A DNA stretch of 12,411 nt, taken from positions 1 through 12,411 of the forward strand of contig CALAUZ010000183.1 in assembly GCA_937892105.1 (NCBI GenBank). Direction: 5' to 3'. A program made the translations under genes and the position numbers. The stretch is from an uncultured Fretibacterium sp. Lineage in GTDB: Bacteria > Synergistota > Synergistia > Synergistales > Aminobacteriaceae. Under the pieces are notes generated by a model that made no database searches, was not told where the DNA came from, and saw nothing but the letters and a program-made list of their open reading frames with translations. Each line of letters opens with the position of its first letter. Position 1 is the first letter of the stretch. This document shows, in pieces, positions 6,686 through 12,411 of the stretch.

Positions 6686-7681
6686 TTATTTAAATCGCCA
6701 GACCGGAACACCATTAACGTAGTCCTGTACAGCCCCTATGTTTTGTCTTGCTCTCTGGGCAGTTTTCTCCCCGATACCTTTTTTCACACATGCCTCATTG
6801 ATTTCAGCTACAGGATGAGAACCGTTCAACAGAATATCGGAGATAATTTCTTGCGCCAGTTCTATTTTCGTCCTCATTTTCGGGAACGTCGAAAGCATCG
6901 ATATCTATGTCGAAGCCTGCCATGTCATTTCTTCTTCATCTTCAAATTCCTCGAATGACAATTTTCGTTCATCGTCTAATACTAGCTGGATTGGAGTGTA
7001 ATCGGAGTCATCAAAATTGCTATTGATGCTTCTCACTAATCGTCTATCTTTGTTTTTCTTATCAATTTCAACCATGAGAATGCTCCTGACGGCTGCAGCA
7101 ATGTCTGCTGACCCGAAGCCCCTGTGTATATCTTTGCCACCTTCATTTTTGTTCAAATGGCCAACCAGAACAATAGCCACACCAGTTTTTTTCGCGATAC
7201 TTGAAAGTGTTGTAAAAACAGTTCGCATTTTTGAAACACTTCCCATATTAGTCCCTTCCGGCAGAAAAGCTTGATAAGGATTAATGATAAAAAGACGACA
7301 CTTGCTTTCTTCAATAGCGGCAAGTAGTTCGTCCTCGACAAGTGTCATGTGATGCTTCAGTTCGGCACTGTAAGCAAAACGATGAGTGTCACCGCCAGCT
7401 CGGATAAAGCGCACAAGAGATGTGTCCGCAACTTCATCTTCAGTAGTCAGGTAAAAAGTCGTAATTGGTTCAGTTGTGGCGGTAGGGAGCAAATGACCTC
7501 GTTCAAGGGTTGGAGGAACAATGCCCTGAGAAAGCATTGCTGCAATGGTGAGAATCATCGTTGTTTTTCCGTCTCCACCATCGCCCTCAATAATAGTAAC
7601 TTTTCCGTAAGGGATCATCGGTTTCCCACACCATTCTACTGGTATGATTTCTGTCTCATGTCCCCATTTTACAATCGGCAT
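6686..7681 (-). pseudogene. RepA-like AAA ATPase with winged-helix tail, interrupted
   Basis: The start is ATG 7681 with AAGGAG nine nt upstream. Residues 1-258 form a RepA/DnaB-type ATPase core: Walker A GDGGDGKTT (33-41), YLTTEDEVADT (77-87), RLFIINPYQAFLP (Walker B, 129-141), then GHLNKNEGGKD and HRGFGSADIAAAVRS. In the family Walker B normally has Asp; here Asn134 (AAT 7280-7282) replaces it. TAG 6905-6907 ends this frame; in the same frame, after two codons, a 70-residue winged-helix-like tail follows (ELAQEIISDIL to VPVWRFK). Between them an alternate frame reads MAGFDIDIDAFDVPENEDE, a better acidic linker, implying one lost base near the A-run at 6928-6930 and one gained near 6865-6868 or 6877-6880. 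Repaired length is about 330 residues. Expected role: helicase or primase-linked ATPase of a mobile element. Confidence 0.85.
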
Positions 7682-7742
7682 TATCTTCAGCTCCTTCTGT
7701 ACCTCAATAGTTATTTAAATATATCGTTCTTTAATGGGGTAT

Positions 7743-7748
7743 ATTATA
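7743..7748 (-). promoter_or_regulatory. Candidate -10 box of the ATPase gene
   Basis: The minus strand has a perfect TATAAT here, about 60 nt before the ATG at 7681. No good -35 box stands at 16-18 nt, so an activator or a weak promoter is likely if it is used. Confidence 0.35.
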
Positions 7749-7829
7749 CACAATAACTATACTTGGCACAGCACGAGATGGCATCGCACTGCAAGAATAC
7801 GGCAGAATTTTAGTAGCTGTCTTCGTAAC

Positions 7830-7857
7830 GTTATATAAAATGTTATATACGTTATAT
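7830..7857. repeat. Three GTTATAT direct repeats upstream of the ATPase gene
   Basis: GTTATAT occurs at 7830-7836, 7842-7848 and 7851-7857 in an A/T-rich stretch between the virulence-related-type gene and the ATPase gene. Spacings are 12 and 9 nt. Short iterated A/T-rich motifs beside a replication-type gene may be operators or origin elements, but low complexity could produce them by chance. Confidence 0.4.
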
Positions 7858-7877
7858 GAACTGTTTCAGATTTGTTT

Positions 7878-7915
7878 CAGTTTTTCAAACTGTGTCCGCA
7901 ATAAATACGGACACA
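7878..7915. other. Two adjoining hairpins between broken replication-type genes
   Basis: CAGTTT (7878-7883) pairs with AAACTG (7887-7892) around TTC. TGTGTCCG (7891-7898) pairs perfectly with CGGACACA (7908-7915) around a 9-nt loop. The two share bases 7891-7892. On the minus strand the second hairpin follows the stop of the 7966 gene by about 50 nt; no T-run follows, so an intrinsic terminator is doubtful. Confidence 0.5.
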
Positions 7916-7965
7916 GGAAAGCAAACTAAAAAGCTACCTGAACCGTTGCTGTAGGCTCTGTAAGC

Positions 7966-9165
7966 TCAGTTACTGGCTGTTACTGTTACTGTTGGCCCTT
8001 CGTATGCGACATGCATTTTTCTTTTCTTGGCATTCTGTCGCGCAATCCATTTCTCCTTATCCGCTTCGGTTCTAAAGGCCGTGTGGCCGGACAAGTTTTG
8101 CAACAGGACCTTTCGATCTTGCTTGCAATCCTCGCCGTTCATTCCTAGCCTGATGAGCCAAATCCTGAAGGCATATTTTTCATTAGGCTCTGTGATTTCC
8201 TTGGGGACAATACGTTTCTGTTCCTTCGCCATTTTGTTCATGCGGGCAGCTAAGCGTTTGAAGACTTCGACTTTATCAGAAGTGATGCTTCTGTCAGTTA
8301 TGGTCGGAAACCCCGTGAAGGTCACTTTGTCATTTGTGAACAGTAAGCCGTCCAGCTTTGCTCCTTCCTCAACATGCTCCCTGATAAAATCGACGAGAAA
8401 TTCTTTGCTTTCGTACTCATCGTCATCAGCAAGGATCGTAATCAACTCCTCATCGACTTCAAAACGTCAGCCAGTCGATTTGGAGAGAAGTGCGCCCCGT
8501 GTGTAAATCAGATTGATGAGGTTGAGCATTGAACGGGGTGTATGGTCGGATAGGGAGAAGGAGAAGCCACTGTCAGCATCACCGACACAGTTAGTTATCG
8601 ATGCCAGGGCTGTAGGCTCTGGTGAGGATGCGTGTGTTTCACTTATTGGTTGGCATTCCTCAGAAGTTTCCAGCGTTGCAGCCTGTGGCTGTTCAACGGT
8701 TTCGTCCGTTATCGATTCCATAACCGCCGATTCTTCTGATGCTTCTGCCGTTTCCATCGCTGGCATGTTAGGAAGTTCTGATGCGGCTTCATCAGCCACA
8801 TTTGATGTTGACGCTGATGTTTCTACCGTTTCCGCTTCGTTCTCTGTGTGTTCATTGATTTCTTCATGCCCCGGCTGTAGCCTTGCGTTTTCTGCGGCTT
8901 CTGATGATGCGAAGGCTTAAGTCGGAGTAATGATTTCCTCGCCAATCAAACCTTCAGCCCTCAACACAGAGATTACCCTGCCGACCGATTCCTCTGCGCT
9001 GTCTGTTACGACCAGTTTCCCGTCTCTTTCCACACTGAACACTCCGATTTCATATGCATATCGAGGTGCCCTTGTGTAGAGCATTTCCTGTTCGAAAATC
9101 GTGGCGATTCTTTCAGCGAGGTGCTTGCGATTGTCGATTGCCTTTTCAAACGTTCTTGTTGTCAT
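7966..9165 (-). pseudogene. Virulence-related-type mobile-element protein with two in-frame stops
   Basis: ATG 9165 has AAAGGA about nine nt upstream. Three open segments lie in one frame. Residues 1-82 (NRKHLAERIATIFEQEMLY, YTRAPRYAYEIGVFSVERDG) end at TAA 8917-8919. The next 149 codons begin with an Ala/Glu/Ser/Thr-rich linker and end with DHTPRSMLNLINLIYTRG and LLSKSTG at TGA 8467-8469. The last 166 residues start RFEVDEELITILADDD and include KYAFRIWLIRLGMNGEDC and KVLLQNLSGHTAFR. This domain order matches, from memory, a Clostridia/Negativicutes family often labelled virulence-related protein and carried on conjugative elements and phages; its function is not established. Family members usually have Gly at the TGA site, so GGA to TGA is the simplest change. 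It precedes the ATPase gene. Restarted fragments or readthrough cannot be excluded. Confidence 0.8.
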
Positions 9166-9219
9166 AATGTTACGTCCTTTCTCCAGCTCAACTGCTGGTG
9201 TTAAAAATTTATTTTTTTT

Positions 9220-9345
9220 TTATTTCCCTGCCGTCGCTGGAAGTCGTTTTTCTCGTTTAGCTCCCATGCGGGTTGACGCTGTATTACTCACTCTGCTTGC
9301 TTTTTTGTCAAGGCCGAGAATCAAGTTTTCATAAGGCTTTTTCAC
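9220..9345 (-). CDS. Possible 41-residue basic peptide
   Basis: GTG 9345 has GAGGA nine nt upstream. The product begins MKKPYENLILGLDKKASR and continues with GAKREKRLPATAGK, giving about ten Lys or Arg and no membrane segment. It lies between the DUF1653' gene (stop 9400) and the virulence-related-type gene (start 9165), on the same strand. Its stop is followed by a long A/T-rich run. Such small basic peptides can bind DNA or RNA, but no family was recognised. The GTG start and short length make this tentative. Confidence 0.4.
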   Translation of the reverse strand: MKKPYENLILGLDKKASRVSNTASTRMGAKREKRLPATAGK

Positions 9346-9399
9346 CCTTTGCTGTCCTCAGCCGCCCGAAAATCCAGTCAAGGGGTGAATGGCGGTAAT

Positions 9400-9729
9400 C
9401 TAAACCCGTGTAAACCGCTTGACTTTCTTCCAACTCTGAGCGTCGCCTTTGCCGTTTTTGCCGTCCGCTCCGTCCGTTGCCTCTGTTGTTGCATCTTCTG
9501 TTGCACTGGGAATTCTGACGGTCTCCTGCCACATGGCCTGCCACATGGCCGCTGGACGAATCCAAACAGCCCCGTCCTCGTAAGTCTCATCACTGTAAAG
9601 GGCTCTGTAAACGACCATCGGTTCTTTCGTCTCAGAATGGCGGGCTATAGCTAAGACCTCATACTCTTTCCCCTTGAAATGCCTATATCGGCCAAGTGCG
9701 ATGGTGTTTTTTGCTTCTTCGTATGTCAT
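9400..9729 (-). CDS. DUF1653 protein, second copy with C-terminal insertion
   Basis: ATG 9729 is preceded by AGGAGG, and the product then aligns with the first copy (11107-11352) from residue 1. The DUF1653 signature GRYRHFKGKEYEVLAIARHS and VWIRP occupies about residues 12-62. The family is small, widespread in bacteria and of unknown biochemical role. Unlike its paralogue this copy has about 27 additional residues between AMWQ and the shared basic end (WKKVKRFTRV versus GKKFQRFEKLF). Part of the insertion comes from a tandem 12-nt duplication giving AMWQAMWQ. A longer frame from ATG 9804 adds 25 residues but lacks a ribosome site. The gene is 109 residues. Confidence 0.85.
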   Translation of the reverse strand: MTYEEAKNTIALGRYRHFKGKEYEVLAIARHSETKEPMVVYRALYSDETYEDGAVWIRPAAMWQAMWQETVRIPSATEDATTEATDGADGKNGKGDAQSWKKVKRFTRV

Positions 9730-9800
9730 AAAAATGTCTCCTCCTAATATATATATAAATTCTTGCTGTGAAAATCCCCTATGTGTACCCGTAAATGTTT

Positions 9801-9812
9801 TCATGCTGTCAT
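9801..9812 (-). promoter_or_regulatory. Three-codon leader ORF (Met-Thr-Ala) with strong ribosome site
   Basis: AGGAGG (9823-9828) stands ten nt before ATG ACA GCA TGA. Its TGA overlaps the ATG at 9804 as ATGA, which opens the 25-residue in-frame extension leading into the DUF1653' gene. Either the site is a remnant or translation of the leader is coupled to an alternative start. Confidence 0.3.
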
Positions 9813-9829
9813 ATTAGAAATCCCTCCTA

Positions 9830-9851
9830 TGTGCATAAAATGTGCATAAAA
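9830..9851. repeat. Perfect 11-nt tandem repeat upstream of DUF1653'
   Basis: TGTGCATAAAA occurs twice without a gap (9830-9840 and 9841-9851), about 100 nt upstream of the ATG at 9729. One helical turn of spacing suits an operator that loads two protein molecules on one face of DNA. Confidence 0.55.
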
Positions 9852-9886
9852 ATATAAAAACAAGCGTTAAGCGTGTGTAGATAAAC

Positions 9887-9907
9887 AAAAGACGGCGTAA
9901 TGCCGTC
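9887..9907 (-). terminator. Intrinsic terminator of the F' gene
   Basis: On the minus strand GACGGC and GCCGTC pair around ATTAC and are followed by TTTTGTTT. It lies 28 nt after the stop of the 9935-10261 gene. Confidence 0.85.
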
Positions 9908-9934
9908 TCACCTGTTATGCTGTGTTATTCCGTG

Positions 9935-10261
9935 TTATTCCGTTATCGATTCAGTTGCCTGCTGTTCCCTGATTTGCCGTTCCTTCTCGGTTTCGATTTG
10001 CCGTTCCTCATGCGTTTCCTCAAGCCATAAGATAAAGCTATCCACATCAGGGTGAACACAGGCCATGTTCAAATTCATGCTCTCATCCGTCACCAGAACC
10101 GACTCGCTGCCAGTTAGGACAGCCTTCCAGTCGTGTTTCCTGTCGAAGCCGAAGTAGTCCCAGGATTCCTTCGCACAGTCGCTGAGAGGTTCGTTTGTTG
10201 TTGCCGCCGCCTGCTCCAAATCCGCTAACGTTAAAACCTTGCCTGTAAATTTATATTCCAT
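9935..10261 (-). CDS. Unknown 108-residue protein F' (paralogue of 10561-10887)
   Basis: ATG 10261 is preceded by AAGGAG with a 6-nt spacer. The product has the same length as its paralogue and shares more than half its residues by eye, notably KFTGKVLT at the N-terminus, SWDYFGFDRKH followed by WKAVL, LVTDE, and FILWL. The last 25 residues are a Glu/Gln/Arg-rich helix. There is no signal peptide, membrane helix or known motif. It is a small acidic, soluble protein of unrecognised family. Its own terminator follows at 9887-9907, and a short tandem GTTATTCC repeat lies near the stop, between coding end and terminator. Confidence 0.8.
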   Translation of the reverse strand: MEYKFTGKVLTLADLEQAAATTNEPLSDCAKESWDYFGFDRKHDWKAVLTGSESVLVTDESMNLNMACVHPDVDSFILWLEETHEERQIETEKERQIREQQATESITE

Positions 10262-10466
10262 AATTGTCTCCTTTCGACCAGCGGGGTTGGTTTGGTTTGT
10301 TCCGCCGTTCTTGTTTTTTCGTGGTGTATCTTAAAGGGTTCTTGCCAAAACGGGAACACGTGATCTTAGCTGAGAAAAAAGCTGGAATTGCCGGTATTTG
10401 AATCACCGCCGCCAACTGCGCTTTGCCTGTTTTGGGCCTTGACTTTTTTGCGTTTTTACGCGCCAA
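10251..10466 (-). CDS. Doubtful basic reading frame between F and F'
   Basis: From TTG 10466, preceded by CGGAG with a 7-nt spacer, 71 codons run to a stop inside the first codons of F'. The product is rich in Lys and Arg (ARKNAKKSRPKTGKAQ). The frame stays open further upstream but there it crosses the terminator of F. A real translated basic peptide is possible; a chance frame is as likely. Confidence 0.25.
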   Translation of the reverse strand: MARKNAKKSRPKTGKAQLAAVIQIPAIPAFFSAKITCSRFGKNPLRYTTKKQERRNKPNQPRWSKGDNYGI

Positions 10467-10501
10467 CTTTTGTCTCCGAACTTGGTTCTCCGATCTTACC
10501 G

Positions 10502-10532
10502 AAAAAAAAACAGGCATCCGATTAAAGATGCC
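10502..10532 (-). terminator. Intrinsic terminator of the F gene
   Basis: On the minus strand GGCATC and GATGCC pair around TTTAATCG, followed by TG and a run of nine T. It lies about 30 nt after the stop of the 10561-10887 gene. Confidence 0.88.
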
Positions 10533-10560
10533 CACCACAAAGCGATTATCCCATTGCCTG

Positions 10561-10887
10561 TTATGCCGTTGCGAGTTCGAGTTGTTGTTCGTGTTGTTCC
10601 CTGAATAGCCGTTCCTTCTCGTCTTCTTTTACCCTGTCATCGTTGACCATATCGAGCCAGAGAATGAACGTATCCATATCCGGATAGACCCCAGCCATAT
10701 TCAGGTCACGATTCTCGTCCGTAACCAGAATCGTCTCATCGCCAGCCAGAACTGCCTTCCATTCGTGTTTCCTGTCGAATCCGAAGTAGTCCCACGACGC
10801 ACGAACACCATCGATGATTGTGTCGTTTCCTATGGCCTTCTCCAAGTCAGCCCACGTTAAAACCTTGCCAGTGAATTTGCATTCCAT
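10561..10887 (-). CDS. Unknown 108-residue protein F
   Basis: ATG 10887 is chosen because AAGGAA lies about eight nt upstream and because the paralogue at 9935-10261 begins at the same residue. An in-frame extension upstream (with starts at 11010 and 10968) stays open, but it has no ribosome site and no counterpart in F'. Shared blocks are KFTGKVLT, SWDYFGFDRKH, WKAVL, LVTDE and FILWL; the C-terminus is a charged helix (DEKERLFREQHEQQ). It has its own terminator at 10502-10532. It lies 219 nt after a DUF1653 gene. No function can be assigned. Confidence 0.8.
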   Translation of the reverse strand: MECKFTGKVLTWADLEKAIGNDTIIDGVRASWDYFGFDRKHEWKAVLAGDETILVTDENRDLNMAGVYPDMDTFILWLDMVNDDRVKEDEKERLFREQHEQQLELATA

Positions 10888-11106
10888 ACTAATCGTTCCT
10901 TTCTGAAATTGTTGTTGTGAAAACCAGTAAACCTTTTGAACCCTTGTGGCTTCCTTGTTTTCGCTGCTCATGTTACCGTTGCGGTCGAAACCTGGCAAGT
11001 CAACTACCATGCGGGTTTCTTCCCCACGTGATTCCTGATGAACCGACGGTCCTGCTCCCGTCCTTCTACTCTAAGAACGCAGGTTGCAAAAACAATACAG
11101 GAGATG

Positions 11107-11352
11107 TTAGAACAGTTTCTCAAACCGCTGGAATTTCTTCCCATCTCGTTCGATCATTTTATTCCACATGACCGCTGGTCGAATCCAGACAGCTTCGTCT
11201 CCGTAAGTGTCATCGCTATACAGAGCCTTGTAAACAACCATAGGTTCTTTTGTCTCAGAATGGCGAGCAATTTCTATCATCTCGTATTCCTTTCCTTTGA
11301 AGTGCCTATACCGGCCAAGTGCGATTGTTTCTTTTGCTTTCTCATAAGTCAT
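11107..11352 (-). CDS. DUF1653 protein, first copy
   Basis: ATG 11352 follows an AAGGGGAG site with about nine nt between. The 81-residue product carries the DUF1653 pattern: GRYRHFKGKEYEMIEIARHS, then KEPMVVYKALYSD and AVWIRP. The family is a compact beta domain of unknown biochemical role. The paralogue at 9400-9729 is about four fifths identical at DNA level over the domain by eye. The gene starts 99 nt past the ligase stop, with the ligase terminator between them, so it is probably transcribed independently. Confidence 0.88.
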   Translation of the reverse strand: MTYEKAKETIALGRYRHFKGKEYEMIEIARHSETKEPMVVYKALYSDDTYGDEAVWIRPAVMWNKMIERDGKKFQRFEKLF

Positions 11353-11380
11353 GATCTTCTTCTCCCCTTCAGTAAATAAA

Positions 11381-11416
11381 GAAAAAGCCCTCTACCCGAG
11401 CTGAGCAAGGCAGAGG
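11381..11416 (-). terminator. Intrinsic terminator of the ligase gene
   Basis: On the minus strand CCTCTGCC (11409-11416) pairs with GGTAGAGG (11389-11396), eight pairs with one G-T, around a 12-nt loop, followed by GCTTTTTC. It begins 35 nt after the ligA stop. Confidence 0.88.
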
Positions 11417-11451
11417 AACAAATAAAGTGTGTTTAATGATATCGGACCGTG

Positions 11452-12411
11452 TTAGCCAAGCTGTTCCAGAAATTCCTGCTCGGATAGAATCGTTACCCCG
11501 AATTTCTCAGCTTTTTGAAGTTTACTGCCGGCTTTATCCCCTGCAACGAGATAATCTGTCTTCGAGTTGATGCTGCTACCGATTTTTGCGCCTCTGCTCT
11601 TGACCTGATTGGAGGCTTCCTCCCTCGTCATTGATGAGAGTGTACCTGTGAATACGAATGTCTTGCCGGCAAAGAAGGGATTAACATCTGTACCGTCAGA
11701 AACCTCGGAAGAACCCGACATGGCTGAAGCCGCTGTTGCCGCTGTGAGATTGATTCCAAGTGCCTTCAAGTTATCAATGAGAGCCTTGTTCTCTTTGAAG
11801 AACTGACACACGGATCGAGCGATTACTGCGCCAACTCCCCCAATTGAAGCAATCTCACCTTCTGAGGCATTCATTAGAGCATCGATAGAACCAAACCGCT
11901 CAACCAACAATCCCGCCACACTCTTACCGACATCAGGGATTCCGAGAGCGGTCAGAATGTTCTCCACTGGACGCTGTTTAGACTTTTTAAGCTCGGCTAT
12001 GATATTACGAGCCGTCTTTTCCTGAACCTTATCGAGCTGAAGCCAGTCAGACAACTTCAATGTGTATATATCGGTCAGTGTCTTCACCTTACCCGACTCT
12101 ACCAATTTGCTGGCCAAGCTGTCACCTAAGCCTTTAATGTCCATACCGTTACGGGAAGCTAAATACTTGAGAGACTCTTTAAGTTGAGCCGGACATGAAA
12201 GCCTATTGACACAGTGATGCGCCGCTTCATCATCGAGTCTGATTACATCTGAACCGCAGACAGGGCATCTGTCAGGCATGGTGAATGGCTGCTCTTGACC
12301 AGTGCGCGCTTCCTTATTGACACCGATAACCTCTGGAATTATCTCAGCGGCTTTGCGGACACGAAGCATGTCTCCGATTCTAATGTCCTTACTTCTGATC
12401 TCATCTTCGTT
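11452..12411 (-). CDS. ligA: NAD-dependent DNA ligase, C-terminal half (cut by window edge)
   Basis: The frame is open at the window end, so the true start lies outside; 319 residues are visible, about half the usual length of some 670. The enzyme seals nicks in duplex DNA using NAD. Visible parts in order: the end of the OB-fold (RIGDMLRVRKAAEIIPEVIGV, where KAG is usual and KAA is found), a four-Cys zinc finger (Cys 49, 52, 67, 73 of the fragment), helix-hairpin-helix repeats (GMDIKGLGDSLASKLVESGK; LTALGIPDVGKSVAGLL; SIGGVGAVIARSV), and a C-terminal BRCT domain (AGKTFVFTGTLSSMTREEA to the end). The adenylation domain is not in view. The gene ends at TAA 11452 with a terminator behind it. 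A second, element-borne copy or the chromosomal gene are both possible. Confidence 0.95.
   Translation of the reverse strand, partial: NEDEIRSKDIRIGDMLRVRKAAEIIPEVIGVNKEARTGQEQPFTMPDRCPVCGSDVIRLDDEAAHHCVNRLSCPAQLKESLKYLASRNGMDIKGLGDSLASKLVESGKVKTLTDIYTLKLSDWLQLDKVQEKTARNIIAELKKSKQRPVENILTALGIPDVGKSVAGLLVERFGSIDALMNASEGEIASIGGVGAVIARSVCQFFKENKALIDNLKALGINLTAATAASAMSGSSEVSDGTDVNPFFAGKTFVFTGTLSSMTREEASNQVKSRGAKIGSSINSKTDYLVAGDKAGSKLQKAEKFGVTILSEQEFLEQLG

Noticed and set aside
8027..8506. Plus-strand open frame of 159 codons
   Set aside because: It lies opposite the conserved C-terminal part of the virulence-related-type gene, which has family-like motifs; the antisense frame has none.
8513..8920. 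Plus-strand open frame of 135 codons rich in Ser, Ala and Val
   Set aside because: It is the antisense of the Ala/Glu/Ser/Thr linker of the virulence-related-type gene, which naturally yields an open Ser/Ala frame.
7966..9165. Alternative genetic code with TGA as an amino acid
   Set aside because: A TAA interrupts the same gene, which code change at TGA cannot explain. Disrupted genes nearby make mutation the simpler explanation.
9183..9222. Hairpin CCAGC/GCTGG followed by a T-rich run on the plus strand, like a terminator
   Set aside because: The stem is only 5 bp, the T-run starts too far away, and no plus-strand gene precedes it.
9329..9565. Minus-strand frame of 78 codons ending SPLDWIFGRLRTAKGEKAL
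   Set aside because: Most of it overlaps the DUF1653' gene in another frame and its Arg/Gly/Asn-rich sequence is a shadow. The last 20 codons look protein-like but have no start of their own.

Overview
The window is accessory DNA from a bacterium of moderate G+C. The AAA-ATPase, virulence-related-type, DUF1653 and IS630 genes together suggest a Bacillota host. A Negativicutes (Selenomonas-like) source is a weak guess. No rRNA, tRNA, CRISPR array, integrase or conjugation gene was seen. The best reading is an eroding plasmid, prophage or integrative element: replication-type genes are broken by stops and frameshifts, and an insertion sequence has landed among unknown genes.

Layout. Positions 1-1813 hold plus-strand genes: the tail of one CDS, then a promoter and a compact run of four small unknown genes, one with a probable helix-turn-helix. 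From 1921 everything except the insertion sequence is on the minus strand. First comes a 649-residue orphan protein (1921-3870). An IS630-family element follows (4115-5225, TA duplication, about 29-bp inverted repeats), with a transposase broken by one nonsense codon and two indels in A/T runs. Next is a 183-residue unknown protein (5258-5809). A diverged repeat lies on the 5' side of both unknown proteins; the IS appears to have inserted inside one copy.

Positions 5973-6685 carry no convincing gene but do hold repeats. Then come a RepA-like AAA ATPase (6686-7681, broken, Walker B Asp replaced by Asn) and a virulence-related-type protein (7966-9165, broken by in-frame TAA and TGA). Further along are a 41-residue basic peptide and two pairs of paralogues in the order DUF1653, F, F', DUF1653'. 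F and F' are an unrecognised 108-residue family, each followed by its own terminator. The window ends in the C-terminal half of an NAD-dependent DNA ligase (ligA), which also has its own terminator.

How they may work together (inference). The ATPase, the virulence-related-type protein and the ligase fit a replication or maintenance region of a mobile element. The duplicated DUF1653/F cassette, with separate ribosome sites and terminators, looks like independently expressed small accessory genes. Because the ATPase and transposase frameshifts all lie in homopolymer runs and compensate each other, sequencing error must be excluded before they are called biological decay.
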